Below are positions 43,587 to 53,847 of a stretch of 64,000 nucleotides of DNA, piece after piece; position 1 is the first letter of the stretch, and each line of letters opens with the position of its first letter. The stretch is from NCBI RefSeq assembly GCF_022427965.1, contig NZ_JAKTTI010000001.1:124001-188000 (forward strand), in the 5' to 3' direction. The translations under genes were made by a program, and so were the position numbers. Source of the DNA: Fredinandcohnia quinoae. Its GTDB lineage: Bacteria; Bacillota; Bacilli; Bacillales; Bacillaceae_L. The notes beneath the pieces are model-generated. The model was given only the letters and a program-made list of their open reading frames with translations, searched no databases and was not told the DNA's origin.

Positions 43587-43620
43587 GTTATTTCCTCCTC
43601 GTGACTAGTATGCCCTATAC

Positions 43621-43648
43621 AAAAAAATCTTTGTGTTTTCACACAAAG
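43621..43648 (-). terminator. Attenuator terminator before pyrP
   Basis: Minus strand CTTTGTGT, loop GAAA, ACACAAAG followed by ATTTTTTT. It lies between the pyrR-pyrP PyrR site and pyrP. Confidence 0.88.
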
Positions 43649-43694
43649 AGGTAGACGAATTCCTACAGATGAGAAGGAATGTTACCCCTTTGTT

Positions 43695-43708
43695 GGCCTC
43701 TCTGGACC
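43695..43708 (-). promoter_or_regulatory. PyrR binding loop, pyrR-pyrP leader
   Basis: Minus strand GGTCCAGAGAGGCC fits the PyrR loop consensus closely. It begins about 20 bases after the pyrR stop. Confidence 0.85.
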
Positions 43709-43728
43709 ACATTTAAAAGGGACTATAT

Positions 43729-44280
<552 letters not shown>

Positions 44281-44298
44281 TCAACTTTCCCATGGCAT

Positions 44299-44329
44299 AA
44301 AAAAAGTCCTCTCAGCCGTGTGAGAAGAC
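44299..44329 (-). terminator. Attenuator terminator in the pyr leader
   Basis: Minus strand GTCTTCTCA, loop CACGGC, TGAGAGGAC followed by TTTTTTT. It lies just before the pyrR ribosome site. Confidence 0.9.
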
Positions 44330-44385
44330 ATAGATTTTTTACACAATGGATGTTATAAATCCGATTGCTAATCCGATACCTTCTC

Positions 44386-44399
44386 AGCCTCACGGGACT
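44386..44399 (-). promoter_or_regulatory. PyrR binding loop, 5' leader of pyrR
   Basis: Minus strand AGTCCCGTGAGGCT matches the PyrR loop consensus ARUCCNGNGAGGYU at every position. It controls the first attenuator of the operon. Confidence 0.9.
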
Positions 44400-44429
44400 G
44401 TATTAAAGGGACTTAATTAAATTAATTAT

Positions 44430-44458
44430 ATCTTAATTGGTTTCGCGAAATTTGTCAA
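44430..44458 (-). promoter_or_regulatory. Sigma-A promoter of the pyr operon
   Basis: Minus strand TTGACA (44453-44458), a 17-base spacer and TAAGAT (44430-44435). The -35 box overlaps the last codons of rluD. Confidence 0.8.
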
Positions 44459-45366
44459 CGATTTTTTAAATGGGCTAAAAGCTGTTCGAATTCCTCTGGT
44501 AATGGTGCTTCAAATTCAATATATTCTTTCGTTCTTGGATGTACAAAGCCAAGTAATCCAGCATGTAATGCTTGTCCATTTATTTCAAGTGTTTTTTTGG
44601 GACCATATTTTGGATCACCTGCTAATGGATATCCAATATATTTCATATGGACACGGATTTGATGAGTTCTTCCAGTTTCTAGCTCACATTCAATGAAGGT
44701 AAAGTCCTTAAAACGGTCAATAACATTAAAGTGAGTAACTGCAACCTTACTATTTTCATCTGTAACAGTCATACTTTGCCGATCTCTTTTATCACGACCA
44801 ATTGGGGCATCAACTGTTCCGTGATCATGTGGAATATTGCCATGAACAATAGCTTTATATTTCCTTGTCACTGTTTTTGCTACAAGTTGATTAACAAGTG
44901 ATTCATGTGCGAAGTCATTTTTTGCGACCATTAATAGACCTGAAGTATCCTTATCAATCCGATGGACAATACCAGGCCGCATCACTCCATTAATCCCTGA
45001 CAGGTCTTTACAATGTGCCATCAAACCATTTACAAGAGTTCCGTTCACATGACCTGGGGCTGGATGGACAACCATCCCTTTTGGCTTATTAACGACAAGA
45101 ACATCTTGATCTTCGTAAAATATATCTAAACTCATTTCCTCTGCGATAACATCTAATTCTACAGGCTCTGGCATAGAAATTTGGATATAATCTCCAATAC
45201 CACATTTATAGTTCGGCTTTACCTTTTGTCCATTTACAGTTACATCTCCATCTTTTATCCATATTTGAACCTGTGTTCTAGACCATTCTTGATTAAATGA
45301 AGAAACTACTTTATCTATACGATCATTTTCTTGTTGTGCTTCAATTGTTAGTTCGAACGTACTCAT
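44455..45366 (-). CDS. rluD: 23S rRNA pseudouridine synthase, RluD family (YlyB)
   Basis: RluA/RluD-type pseudouridine synthase. The 303-residue product has an N-terminal S4 domain (about residues 13-75), the catalytic-Asp motif [12 protein letters not shown], and the [10 protein letters not shown] block. In B. subtilis it is ylyB. The start overlaps the lspA stop as ATGA. Exact rRNA target positions are assumed from the family. Confidence 0.93.
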   Translation of the reverse strand: MSTFELTIEAQQENDRIDKVVSSFNQEWSRTQVQIWIKDGDVTVNGQKVKPNYKCGIGDYIQISMPEPVELDVIAEEMSLDIFYEDQDVLVVNKPKGMVVHPAPGHVNGTLVNGLMAHCKDLSGINGVMRPGIVHRIDKDTSGLLMVAKNDFAHESLVNQLVAKTVTRKYKAIVHGNIPHDHGTVDAPIGRDKRDRQSMTVTDENSKVAVTHFNVIDRFKDFTFIECELETGRTHQIRVHMKYIGYPLAGDPKYGPKKTLEINGQALHAGLLGFVHPRTKEYIEFEAPLPEEFEQLLAHLKNR

Positions 45367-45830
45367 TCATTCTTCTCCTTATTTGCCTTACCTTCAAATA
45401 GCGTAAGTATAATGACAAGACCGACGCCAATTACGAGTGCCGAGTCGGCAACATTAAAAATTGGGAAATCATATGTAAATATAATTGTATCAATAAAATC
45501 AACAACTTCTTTACGAAATAGTCGGTCAATAAAATTTCCAATTGCTCCGCCCAACATTAAGGAAAGAGCGATACCGAACATTTTTTGATTATGTTCCAAC
45601 TTTTGGATATAGACTACAAGGATTCCAATTACGATAACAGTAATAATATAAAAGAACCACATTTTCCCTTGTAGGATTCCCCAAGCTGCTCCACGATTAC
45701 GATGTGAGGTTATGTATAGAAAATTTTCAATTACTTTAATACTTTCTCCTTGATTCATGTATGTAACAATCATCCATTTTGTTGCTTGATCCAATAAAAT
45801 TATAACTAATGCATATAAATAATAAATCAT
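45363..45830 (-). CDS. lspA: Lipoprotein signal peptidase (signal peptidase II)
   Basis: Membrane aspartyl protease that cleaves diacylated prolipoproteins. The 155-residue product has four membrane helices and both catalytic aspartates, Asp102 in GNFIDR and Asp129 in FNVADS. The ATG at 45830 ([10 protein letters not shown]) has GGGAG upstream and gives the family length; the open frame continues to 45857. Confidence 0.96.
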   Translation of the reverse strand: MIYYLYALVIILLDQATKWMIVTYMNQGESIKVIENFLYITSHRNRGAAWGILQGKMWFFYIITVIVIGILVVYIQKLEHNQKMFGIALSLMLGGAIGNFIDRLFRKEVVDFIDTIIFTYDFPIFNVADSALVIGVGLVIILTLFEGKANKEKNE

Positions 45831-45921
45831 TAAGCCGCTCCCACCCTTTAACATCATGTTCTTTTGAATTTTAGCATATGTTAGAAGGCAATGTACACTG
45901 AAATTATCCTAGTAAGACAAA

Positions 45922-45950
45922 ACAGAAGCGAATTTATCATTCACTTCTGT
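45922..45950 (-). terminator. Terminator overlapping the ylyA stop
   Basis: Minus strand ACAGAAGTGAA, loop, TTCGCTTCTGT then TTTGTCTT. The 5' arm includes the last codons and the TGA stop of the DksA-like gene. Confidence 0.8.
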
Positions 45951-46309
45951 TCGAGAAGATATAGATTCGTTTTGGGTTTTTGAGGAAAAGTTGTTTCAAA
46001 AAGTTCACTAAAGGAAAACTCAAAAATTGAACGTGCCGTTGGTAGAATCCTTAATTTATCAAATGGAATTTGATCGCCTGTTTCCTCACAAATTCCATAA
46101 GCACCATAGTCCATTTTTTGTAAGGCAAGTTCTACATCCCGTAAATCTTCTCTAATATGATGAATTACAATTTTTTCTTTTTGGATTTTATTGCTTTCAT
46201 AAAGTGGTTCACTACTTACCTCATAATGTGTTGAATGTGCCAACCTAGTTAAAAGCTCGCGTTTTGTCAACTCTAACTCCGATTTAATCTCTGCATATTG
46301 ATCGTTCAT
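45941..46309 (-). CDS. ylyA: DksA/TraR-like RNA polymerase-binding protein (YlyA)
   Basis: 122-residue protein with an N-terminal helical hairpin (about residues 1-70) and a C-terminal remnant of the DksA zinc finger, GAYGICEETGDQIPFDKLRI. Canonical members have four cysteines here; only one remains, so metal binding is unlikely. Its place between ileS and lspA matches B. subtilis YlyA, an RNA polymerase-binding protein that adjusts late forespore (SigG) gene expression and germination. That role is inferred from position and family. The frame is intact with normal codon use. Confidence 0.82.
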   Translation of the reverse strand: MNDQYAEIKSELELTKRELLTRLAHSTHYEVSSEPLYESNKIQKEKIVIHHIREDLRDVELALQKMDYGAYGICEETGDQIPFDKLRILPTARSIFEFSFSELFETTFPQKPKTNLYLLEQK

Positions 46310-46473
46310 TTGAACGCCTCCTTGTCATGCCTGATTAAATACATAACAAACATCCCCTATAAGGTAGTAAAGATAGTGTTACCAAAATAAGAATGCATTA
46401 AAGCCAACAAGATTTTCCTATTCAACTTATTAAAGAATTCGTTTTTTATAAATGTTTTATGACAGCATAAAAA

Positions 46474-46505
46474 AAATGCCATGAAATAACTCATGGCATT
46501 TTTAC
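46474..46505 (-). terminator. Terminator after ileS
   Basis: Minus strand AAATGCCATGA, a 6-base loop, TCATGGCATTT followed by TTTTTAT. It lies just past the ileS stop. Confidence 0.9.
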
Positions 46506-46509
46506 TATT

Positions 46510-49278
46510 TTAAGCTGAATAATGTGAATCAACCACTGAAGCACAACGGCCACATAATGATGGGTGGTCTGGATTTTCTCCAATTGTTGTTGATACAACC
46601 CAACAGCGTTCACAAGTTTCACCATCAGCAGGGTTAACTACAATTTTTACATTTTCAAAGGACTGTGCCGTATCCGGTGCATCTTCAAATGTTCCTTCAA
46701 CCGAAAATCCTGAAACAATAAATAATTGTTGGATATTTTCTTCTACTGAGTTTAATAACTCTTTTGTTTTATTGTTCGGATATAATAAAATTTTTGCTGA
46801 TAATGATTTTCCAATTACCTTTTCATTTCTAGCTACTTCCAATGCTTTTAAAACATCATCTCGTAAAGTCATAAAAGCATCCCATTTTTCTTCAATAGCT
46901 GCTGCATTATTAATTACCTTAGAATCTGGCATATCTACTAATTGAACACTTTCCTCTTTTACTGATTCAATATGGGACCATACTTCATCAGCAGTATGTG
47001 GAAGAATTGGTGTAACAAGCTTAGTTAATGCTAATAAGGTCTCATATAAGACCGTTTGGATTGCTCGTCTGTCCTTATGATTTGGTGCTTCAATGTATAG
47101 AATATCTTTTGCAAAATCAAGATAAAATGAACTTAATTCAATTGTGCAGAAGTTATGAACTGAATGATAAACAACAGCAAATTCATAATTATCATATGAT
47201 GTTTTCACTTTATCAATTAATTTATTCAATTTTACGAGCATATAACGATCTACTTCACGTAATTCATTTAATGCAACTGTATCAGTTTCAGGGTTGAAAT
47301 CAGATAGGTTTCCTAATAAGAATCTGAATGTATTTCTAATTTTACGATATACCTCTGCAACTTGTTTTAAAATGTTATCAGACACTCTTACGTCTGCTTG
47401 ATAGTCTACTGAAGCTACCCATAAACGTAAAATGTCAGCACCAAGTTGATTCATTACCTTCGAAGGTAAAACAACATTACCAATTGATTTACTCATTTTT
47501 CTACCTTCCCCATCAAGAGCAAATCCATGACTTAGTACACCTTTATATGGAGCTTTTCCGGTAACAGCTACTGCTGTAGATAGAGATGAATTAAACCATC
47601 CTCGATACTGATCAGAGCCTTCAAGATAAAGATCTGCAGGTCTTTGTAAGTCATCCCTTTCAACTAGAACAGCTTGATGGGAAGAACCCGAATCGAACCA
47701 TACATCCATAATATCGGTTTCTTTTGTGAAGACCCCATTCGGGCTCGAGTCATGAGTGAAACCTTCAGGCAATAAATCCTTTGCATCACGTTCAAACCAA
47801 ACGTTTGAACCATGTTCTCTAAATAGGTCTGAAACATGTTGAATCGTTTCATCTGTAATGATTGGTTCACCATTCTCACCATAAAATACAGGAATTGGCA
47901 CTCCCCATGCTCGTTGACGTGAAATACACCAATCACCACGATCACGAACCATATTAAATAGTCTCGTTTCACCCCATGCAGGTACCCATTTTGTTTCTTT
48001 AACAGCTTCCATTAATTCTCCTCTAAAATCCTTAATTGAAGCAAACCATTGGGCTGTTGCTCTAAAAATTGTCGGTTTCTTAGTACGCCAATCATGTGGG
48101 TATGAATGTGTAATAAATGAAAGCTTTAATAAAGCTCCTGCCTCAGATAATTTTTCTGTAATTGGCTTGTTGGCCTCATCATAAAATAATCCTTCAAATC
48201 CTTCGGCATCACTAGTCATATAGCCTTTCTCGTCGACAGGACAAAGTACTCCAAGACCATATTTTTGACCGACGATAAAGTCATCTTCTCCGTGACCAGG
48301 TGCAGTGTGAACACATCCGGTTCCAGCATCTGTTGTTACATGTTCTCCAAGCACAACTACGGAATCTCTTTCGTATAAAGGATGTGTTGCAATAATATTT
48401 TCAAGTTGACGACCTTTTACTGTTCTAAGCGTCGTAACATTTTCCCAACCAATTTCCTTGGTAACTGCTTCTACTAATGCTGATGCAACAACAAATTTAT
48501 CACCATCAGCGTCAAGAACACTATATTCAAGATCAGGATGAACACTAATTCCAAGATTTGCTGGAATCGTCCATGGAGTTGTAGTCCAGATAATGATTCT
48601 TTCATCACCATCAAGTACATCTTTTCCATCCTTTACTATAAATGCTACATAGATTGATGCAGAACGCTTATCTTGGTATTCAATTTCTGCTTCAGCAAGT
48701 GCAGACTCACTTGATGGTGACCAGTATACTGGTTTTAGACCTTTATATATATATCCTTTTTTAGCCATTTCACCGAATACTTTAATTTGCTGTGCTTCAT
48801 ATTCAGGTTTTAGTGTTATATACGGGTTATCCCAATCTCCTCGTACACCTATGCGTTTAAATTGTTCTCTTTGATTATCAATTTGTTGATAAGCATATTC
48901 TTCACAAAGCTTACGGAAATCAGCAACACTCATTTCTTTACGCTTAACTTTTTTATTTTTAGTCAGTGCTGTCTCAATTGGTAAACCATGTGTATCCCAG
49001 CCTGGTACATATGGAGCACAATAGCCGCTCATTGATTTATAGCGCACGATAAAATCCTTTAAAACTTTGTTCAAGGCATGACCCATATGAATATCACCAT
49101 TTGCATACGGTGGTCCATCATGTAACACAAATAATGGACGTTCTTTCGTACGTTCTTGTACTTTTTGATAAATATCTTGTTTCTCCCAATTTTCCTGGAT
49201 TTGTGGCTCTCGATTTGGAAGATTTCCTCGCATTGGGAAATCAGTCTTTGGCATAAGTAATGTATCTTTGTAATCCAT
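46510..49278 (-). CDS. ileS: Isoleucyl-tRNA synthetase
   Basis: Class I aminoacyl-tRNA synthetase. The 922-residue product has the HIGH-type motif GDIHMGH at 61-67, a CP1 editing domain ([13 protein letters not shown]), KMSKS in [12 protein letters not shown], an anticodon-binding domain, and C-terminal zinc cysteines CERCWV...CGRC. The length matches B. subtilis IleS (921). Expression is controlled by the T-box leader at 49321-49613. Confidence 0.97.
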   Translation of the reverse strand: MDYKDTLLMPKTDFPMRGNLPNREPQIQENWEKQDIYQKVQERTKERPLFVLHDGPPYANGDIHMGHALNKVLKDFIVRYKSMSGYCAPYVPGWDTHGLPIETALTKNKKVKRKEMSVADFRKLCEEYAYQQIDNQREQFKRIGVRGDWDNPYITLKPEYEAQQIKVFGEMAKKGYIYKGLKPVYWSPSSESALAEAEIEYQDKRSASIYVAFIVKDGKDVLDGDERIIIWTTTPWTIPANLGISVHPDLEYSVLDADGDKFVVASALVEAVTKEIGWENVTTLRTVKGRQLENIIATHPLYERDSVVVLGEHVTTDAGTGCVHTAPGHGEDDFIVGQKYGLGVLCPVDEKGYMTSDAEGFEGLFYDEANKPITEKLSEAGALLKLSFITHSYPHDWRTKKPTIFRATAQWFASIKDFRGELMEAVKETKWVPAWGETRLFNMVRDRGDWCISRQRAWGVPIPVFYGENGEPIITDETIQHVSDLFREHGSNVWFERDAKDLLPEGFTHDSSPNGVFTKETDIMDVWFDSGSSHQAVLVERDDLQRPADLYLEGSDQYRGWFNSSLSTAVAVTGKAPYKGVLSHGFALDGEGRKMSKSIGNVVLPSKVMNQLGADILRLWVASVDYQADVRVSDNILKQVAEVYRKIRNTFRFLLGNLSDFNPETDTVALNELREVDRYMLVKLNKLIDKVKTSYDNYEFAVVYHSVHNFCTIELSSFYLDFAKDILYIEAPNHKDRRAIQTVLYETLLALTKLVTPILPHTADEVWSHIESVKEESVQLVDMPDSKVINNAAAIEEKWDAFMTLRDDVLKALEVARNEKVIGKSLSAKILLYPNNKTKELLNSVEENIQQLFIVSGFSVEGTFEDAPDTAQSFENVKIVVNPADGETCERCWVVSTTIGENPDHPSLCGRCASVVDSHYSA

Positions 49279-49320
49279 TATACTTCCTCCTAATTCACTA
49301 TACTTTCATTATGTCCTGAA

Positions 49321-49600
49321 AAAAAGACAAAAAGACCCTCTCATCCCTAAAAGGGACGAGAAGGTCTCCCGTGGTACCACCCTTATAAGCTAGAACATTT
49401 CGCCTAGCCCACTTTACTCATTCGTAACGTGAATGATCCGCAAATGCCTACATGTATATATTCAGCACAGTACTCCAGGGTGATCTTCATTCCTACGCTT
49501 ATATCGAGCTTTCACCATCCTCGATTCGCTTCCAAAATTTCAATAAGCTTGTACGAATTACTATCCCTTTCATCGTTAATCTCATATTATTAATGTTTTG
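49321..49600 (-). ncRNA. Ile T-box riboswitch (leader of ileS)
   Basis: Minus-strand leader with the conserved T-box AAGGGTGGTACCACGG (about 49368-49383), which pairs with the uncharged tRNA acceptor end, followed by the terminator stem AGACCTTCTCGTCCCT / AGGGATGAGAGGGTCT (49333-49367) and a T run. The specifier is probably ATC, read in GAAGATCACC (49482-49484), fitting isoleucine. This element fills most of the 367 bases between ileS and divIVA. Confidence 0.93.
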
Positions 49601-49607
49601 TTATAAA

Positions 49608-49636
49608 ATTATATGTTTATTAGAGCAATCAGTCAA
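49608..49636 (-). promoter_or_regulatory. Sigma-A promoter of ileS
   Basis: Minus strand TTGACT (49631-49636), a 17-base spacer and TATAAT (49608-49613). The transcript would start near 49600, at the 5' end of the T-box leader. Confidence 0.88.
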
Positions 49637-49645
49637 GAAAGATAA

Positions 49646-50146
49646 TTATTTTTCTTCATTATTTGCAAGCACTGGATCAATATTGTACTCCATTAAATGA
49701 TCCCAATCATCACTGCTTAACATATCGAGTTGCGCTTCAATTAACATCTTAAATCGAGTTCTAAACACTTTTGATTGCTTTTTAAGCTCTTCAACCTCAA
49801 TTGCTACTTTCGATGATTTTGCCAAAGAATCATTAATAATTCGATCTGCATTCTTCTCTGCTTCTTTTATTATCAACTTTGCCTCTTTTGAAGCATTTCT
49901 TTTTACTTCCTCTGCTGTTTCTTGGGCAATCAATATTGATTTATTTAATGTTTCTTCAATGTTAGTGAAGTGGCCCAACTTTTCATTTAATTCAGCTAGC
50001 TTTGTTTCAAGTTCTTTTTTTTCACGAATGACAATTTCATAGTCTTTAATTACTTGATCAAGAAATTCATTTACTTCGTCCTCATCATATCCGCGAAATC
50101 CTTTATTAAATTCTTTATTATGAATATCTAATGGCGTTAAAGGCAC
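49646..50146 (-). CDS. divIVA: Cell-division initiation protein DivIVA
   Basis: Coiled-coil protein that marks negatively curved membrane at poles and septa and positions MinJ/MinCD. The 166-residue product begins MPLTPLDIHNKEFNKGFRGY, with the membrane-inserting Phe17-Arg18, followed by coiled coils (about 25-60 and 70-150). The start is GTG at 50146, six bases after GGAGGTG; a TTG at 50161 is upstream of that site and was rejected. It closes the ylm cluster. Confidence 0.96.
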   Translation of the reverse strand: MPLTPLDIHNKEFNKGFRGYDEDEVNEFLDQVIKDYEIVIREKKELETKLAELNEKLGHFTNIEETLNKSILIAQETAEEVKRNASKEAKLIIKEAEKNADRIINDSLAKSSKVAIEVEELKKQSKVFRTRFKMLIEAQLDMLSSDDWDHLMEYNIDPVLANNEEK

Positions 50147-50262
50147 GGGTGCCACCTCCAAATAAAATAAATTAAAGTATAGTAATAATTTAAAACATGC
50201 TAATAAGTCATGAATACATTTATATTCGACAAAAAATTTATAAATCCTTTAAATCATAGAAA

Positions 50263-51036
50263 TTAAATTTGTCTTCCAATTTTAATACGCCACTTATCCC
50301 TTTTGGTCTTGCCTTCAATCATATGTATTCTACTTCTACCAAAACCTCGCACAGAAAGTACATCATCTTCCCGACATTCAAAAGATGATTGATCCGTTAT
50401 TTTCCAATTAACTTTTACTAGTCCATTTTGGATAATTGTTTGTACTTTTTGCCTAGATAAATTATAAATAGCTGCAAGAACGACATCTAATCGAAGTGAA
50501 GAGACAGTTGTTACCTGCTCCGTCCACTCCTCTATTTCCTCTATTAAATCTTCCTTTGAAATCTTTCGTAACGAAACTGTTGCTTTTCCAATGGATTGTA
50601 AATTTAACATTAAATAATCCGCAATTTCATTTGCAGCAATAAATTGCATCAACTCTTCATTTGTAAGAATATCCCCGAATTTCCCACGTTTTAGTCCAAG
50701 AGACATTAACGTTCCTAATACTTTACGGTGGTCAATCGATACGAATTTAACAGGATAATGAATTTCTAAATATGTCAGCATAAAATCATCATCAGTAGGT
50801 TGATAGTATTGAGGAAATAAAAGTGCACGTTTTCTTTCTGCGGTTGGGTTTCCACCTAAAAAATCTACAAGAACGTCACCATTATGACCAATTACCTGTT
50901 TTACAATTTCCTGCTCACGCGGATCAAGAAAGTCAGTTAATTTCGGCCGATATTGTATGTCAACTACATCTTTCCACTCTAGTACTTGGTCAATAAAAGC
51001 ATGCTCTTCCTTGCGAAAATGTTGATATAAATTCAT
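50263..51036 (-). CDS. ylmH: S4-domain ribosome quality control protein YlmH
   Basis: RNA-binding protein of the YlmH family, 257 residues, with an N-terminal helical region (NLYQHFRKEEHAFID), a middle domain (TAERKRALLFP...FVSIDHRKVLGTLM) and a C-terminal S4 domain from about residue 180 (SLRLDVVLAAIYNLSRQKV). In B. subtilis it binds peptidyl-tRNA on free 50S subunits and acts in rescue alongside RqcH. ATG at 51036 with GAGGT eight bases upstream; the longer frame from 51066 was rejected. Confidence 0.93.
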   Translation of the reverse strand: MNLYQHFRKEEHAFIDQVLEWKDVVDIQYRPKLTDFLDPREQEIVKQVIGHNGDVLVDFLGGNPTAERKRALLFPQYYQPTDDDFMLTYLEIHYPVKFVSIDHRKVLGTLMSLGLKRGKFGDILTNEELMQFIAANEIADYLMLNLQSIGKATVSLRKISKEDLIEEIEEWTEQVTTVSSLRLDVVLAAIYNLSRQKVQTIIQNGLVKVNWKITDQSSFECREDDVLSVRGFGRSRIHMIEGKTKRDKWRIKIGRQI

Positions 51037-51071
51037 AATTGCATACCTCATGTTTAGAAATAACAAAGAAA

Positions 51072-51100
51072 AGGGAACTAGCAGTTAAAAAAGCTCCCCT
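51072..51100 (-). terminator. Possible weak hairpin between ylmG and ylmH
   Basis: Minus strand AGGGGA pairs with TTCCCT around a 17-base loop, followed by TTTCTTTG. Weak; it may reduce ylmH-divIVA expression. Confidence 0.3.
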
Positions 51101-51114
51101 AATGTAAACAAGTA

Positions 51115-51375
51115 TTAAAACATTAATCTTAATGCATTGACACCTTGGCCAGCAAAATTAAGAACCAATATAGCAACAATTGGAGAAATATCAATCATTC
51201 CTAGTGGTGGAATGATCTTACGGAATGGCTCTAAATAAGGCTCACAAATACGTGCCAAAAATTGTCCAATTCCCGTTTCTCGAGCATTTGGAAACCATGA
51301 CATTAAAATGTATATAATTAATGCGTAAGAATAATAAACCAGTATATTTCCTAAAAGTACAAATATAAAATCCAT
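51115..51375 (-). CDS. ylmG: YggT family membrane protein YlmG
   Basis: 86-residue protein with two membrane helices and the YggT motifs [18 protein letters not shown] and [17 protein letters not shown] between them. Role unsettled; the family is linked to membrane/division processes and in plastids to nucleoid and thylakoid protein biogenesis. It sits directly after sepF, the usual order. Confidence 0.92.
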   Translation of the reverse strand: MDFIFVLLGNILVYYSYALIIYILMSWFPNARETGIGQFLARICEPYLEPFRKIIPPLGMIDISPIVAILVLNFAGQGVNALRLMF

Positions 51376-51381
51376 TTCCTA

Positions 51382-51819
51382 TTACCACCCCTTATCGGAG
51401 AAATCATCATTTGAAACAATCTCTGAAATATTGCCGGATACATCAATATTATCAGGTGTACATAAAAAGATATTTGCACCGATTCGTTGAATATCTCCAC
51501 CTATTGCGTACACAGTTCCACTTAGGAAATCGACAATTCGTTTCGCCTGGTCATGCTGAATTCGTTGAAGATTCACAACAACAGCTCGTCTATTTTTTAA
51601 ATGGTCAGCAATTTCCTGTGCTTCCGCATACACTCTAGGCTCAAATAAAATAACCTTTGAAGATTTTTGAACACTTTGTAAACTAACAACGTTTTGCTTA
51701 TTTGCAGATCTCGATGCTCTCGTAGGCTCTATTTCCTCTTCTTCAATATATTCCTCTTCATCATATTCATATTCATCCTCTAATGCAAAAAAACTTTTGA
51801 ATTTTGACTTTAAACCCAT
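51382..51819 (-). CDS. sepF: Cell-division protein SepF
   Basis: Membrane-binding divisome protein that bundles FtsZ filaments. The 145-residue product has an N-terminal amphipathic helix ([13 protein letters not shown]), an acidic linker rich in Glu and Tyr, and the C-terminal SepF domain ([19 protein letters not shown]...[15 protein letters not shown]). ATG at 51819 follows GAGGTG; a GTG at 51828 falls in that site. Confidence 0.96.
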   Translation of the reverse strand: MGLKSKFKSFFALEDEYEYDEEEYIEEEEIEPTRASRSANKQNVVSLQSVQKSSKVILFEPRVYAEAQEIADHLKNRRAVVVNLQRIQHDQAKRIVDFLSGTVYAIGGDIQRIGANIFLCTPDNIDVSGNISEIVSNDDFSDKGW

Positions 51820-51834
51820 TTTTAACACCTCTCC

Positions 51835-52512
51835 CTATCTTTCATTTCCTACCAATGAGGTTCCTAATCTTATAAATGTAGCTCCCTCTTCAATAGCAAT
51901 TTCAAAGTCATTTGACATTCCCATCGAAAGCTCAGTACATGGAGCATGTGGAAATCCATGTGAATGTATATCATCGCGAAGTTGTTTTAGTTTCCTAAAG
52001 CATTCTCTTATCACATTTTCATCCTCGGTAAATGGCGCCATAGTCATTAAGCCAACAATCTCAATAGATGAGAAATTCTTCATCTGTTCAATGAATTCAA
52101 AAAGCTGTTCTGGCTCTATTCCATGCTTTGATTGCTCACCAGATGCATTTACCTGTATAAAACATTTTATTTTTTTTGTAGCCCGCTTATCAATTTCCTC
52201 TGCTAATGAAACTCGATCTAGTGAATGAATAAAATCCACTTTATCAATAATATTCTTTACCTTACGAGATTGTAATGAACCAATAAAATGCCATTTTGGA
52301 GAGGAACCGATTTCTTCCCATTTTTTTAAAAATCCTTCATCTCGATTTTCACCAATATTAGTGATACCTACTTCGATCGCTTCCTTCGTTCGCTCAATAC
52401 TCACATATTTAGTAACCGCAATGATCGATATATTTTCTACAATCCTTCCAGATCGAACACAGACCTCAGAAATTCTTTTATTAATCTCTTCTAGATTTTG
52501 TCTCACTGTCAT
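51835..52512 (-). CDS. ylmE: PLP homeostasis protein YlmE (YggS/COG0325)
   Basis: Pyridoxal-phosphate-binding protein with an alanine-racemase-like barrel but no known enzyme activity. The 225-residue product has the PLP lysine in IIAVTKYVS, WHFIGSLQSRK and LSMGMSNDFEIAI, where the MSxD motif contacts phosphate. The start overlaps the pgeF stop as ATGA. Confidence 0.94.
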   Translation of the reverse strand: MTVRQNLEEINKRISEVCVRSGRIVENISIIAVTKYVSIERTKEAIEVGITNIGENRDEGFLKKWEEIGSSPKWHFIGSLQSRKVKNIIDKVDFIHSLDRVSLAEEIDKRATKKIKCFIQVNASGEQSKHGIEPEQLFEFIEQMKNFSSIEIVGLMTMAPFTEDENVIRECFRKLKQLRDDIHSHGFPHAPCTELSMGMSNDFEIAIEEGATFIRLGTSLVGNER

Positions 52513-53351
52513 ATGTATGAATCCTCCTCTTTGAGCCCGATAAAACTCATCATTCTCCCAGTATTTCCTTTATCGCGCCGATGAGAAAAAAACAAACCTT
52601 CTTCACAACTTGTACAATATGAGGTACTACGAATATTCTTATATGGAATACCAGCTTTATGAAGAAGCTGTTCATTTAGTCTTTTTAAATCCAAACGATA
52701 TTCTCCATGATTAATTGCTTTATAAATTGGGGATTCGAGTCCTTCATTGATATCAAGCCCTTTAACATAATCAATCACAAAGTCATCAACGACATAGCAA
52801 CAAGAACCGATCGATGGCCCAATTAATGTATAAATGTCTTTTGAATCTATACCTTCATCATTCCATTTACGAACCATTTCTCCAGCAATATCCTTAACAG
52901 ATCCTTTCCAACCAGCATGTGCAATTCCAACATAATGATGGGAAGGTGAGAAAAAATAAAGTGGAACACAATCCGCAAAGCAAAGTGTTAATAAAACATT
53001 CGAATCATTCGTATAAAGTCCATCTGTTCCCTTGATACTTTCATTATAATTAAATGCACCTAAACCGCAATGTTCACTCGAAATTTTAATAATATTATTT
53101 TCATGTGTCTGTTCTGTACAAGCCCATCTAGATGTTGGGAATTCAAGTAAGCTAGAAAGTTTTAATCGGTTAGAAGAAACCTTATTAGGATCATCATTTA
53201 CATGTAATCCAAGGTTAAATGTCTCATATCCATCAATACTATTCCCACCATTTTTAGTTGTAAAACCAGTAACTATTTTCGTAGAAAAATCGTTCCATCC
53301 ATTGTAGGATAGAAACTGTTTGTTTAGTAAAATGAAAGGTTCATTATGCAT
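52509..53351 (-). CDS. pgeF: Peptidoglycan editing factor PgeF (YlmD, laccase-domain)
   Basis: Multicopper-like family now known to act on purine nucleosides and to remove mis-incorporated UDP-MurNAc-Ser in E. coli. The 280-residue product has metal ligands in EQTHENNI, FADCVPLYF and GIAHAGWKGS, and a C-terminal CTSCEEGLFFSHRRDKGNTGR. The role here is inferred from the family and from the ylm-division context. Confidence 0.92.
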   Translation of the reverse strand: MHNEPFILLNKQFLSYNGWNDFSTKIVTGFTTKNGGNSIDGYETFNLGLHVNDDPNKVSSNRLKLSSLLEFPTSRWACTEQTHENNIIKISSEHCGLGAFNYNESIKGTDGLYTNDSNVLLTLCFADCVPLYFFSPSHHYVGIAHAGWKGSVKDIAGEMVRKWNDEGIDSKDIYTLIGPSIGSCCYVVDDFVIDYVKGLDINEGLESPIYKAINHGEYRLDLKRLNEQLLHKAGIPYKNIRSTSYCTSCEEGLFFSHRRDKGNTGRMMSFIGLKEEDSYI

Positions 53352-53459
53352 ATTAACAACCCTCTTTAATAAAATAAATCCCTTCTTTTGCTTATTCTAT
53401 CACAGAATCGCAAAAGAAAGGAGAATATGTTAGAAAAATGTCAAAATTAGCCGCAGAAC

Positions 53460-53705
53460 TTATTCTATTGATTGCTGCATTCTTACCAATATCACATCTG
53501 TACCTACTTTTACAATGCTTCTCCAAGGAACTACGACTTCCTCTTCCCTGCCAAATAGGCCCAATATCTTTCCCTGGCCTGAAATAATAATAGACTCAAT
53601 TTTACCACTTGATAAATTTATATCAATATCCCCAATATGTCCAAGTCTTTTTCCATCGTTAACACTTACAACATCCTTTGTTTGGAAATCTGAGATTTTC
53701 ACCAT
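53460..53705 (-). CDS. ylmC: YlmC/YmxH family PRC-barrel protein
   Basis: 81-residue PRC-barrel protein, VKISDFQTKDVVSVNDGKR followed by LGHIGDIDIN and a hydrophobic beta core, ending DVILVRMQQ. The ATG at 53705 gives the B. subtilis length; a TTG at 53714 is nearer the GGGGGTG site and cannot be excluded. YlmC is sporulation-associated in spore formers, function unknown. It lies between sigG and pgeF. Confidence 0.88.
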   Translation of the reverse strand: MVKISDFQTKDVVSVNDGKRLGHIGDIDINLSSGKIESIIISGQGKILGLFGREEEVVVPWRSIVKVGTDVILVRMQQSIE

Positions 53706-53788
53706 ACGCTTCAAAACACCCCCGAAAAAGCCCTTTATACTACTATATGATACGTGTTAATACATATATGAAATAAATGTAATAATAA

Positions 53789-53816
53789 AAGACATTCGTA
53801 TTTATACGAATGTCTT
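53789..53816 (-). terminator. Terminator after sigG
   Basis: Perfect 12-bp stem AAGACATTCGTA / TACGAATGTCTT with a 4-base loop, followed on the minus strand by TTATTATTACATTT. It lies between sigG and ylmC. Confidence 0.85.
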
Positions 53817-53847
53817 CATTACATCAAGGTGCTTGCACATTATTAGT

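Noticed and set aside
53438-53587. Plus-strand 49-codon frame (MSKLAAELILL...) with AAAGGAG upstream, antisense to the end of ylmC
   Set aside because: The ribosome site is too far from this ATG (the nearer ATG gives only seven codons), and most of the frame is the shadow of ylmC. No family recognised.
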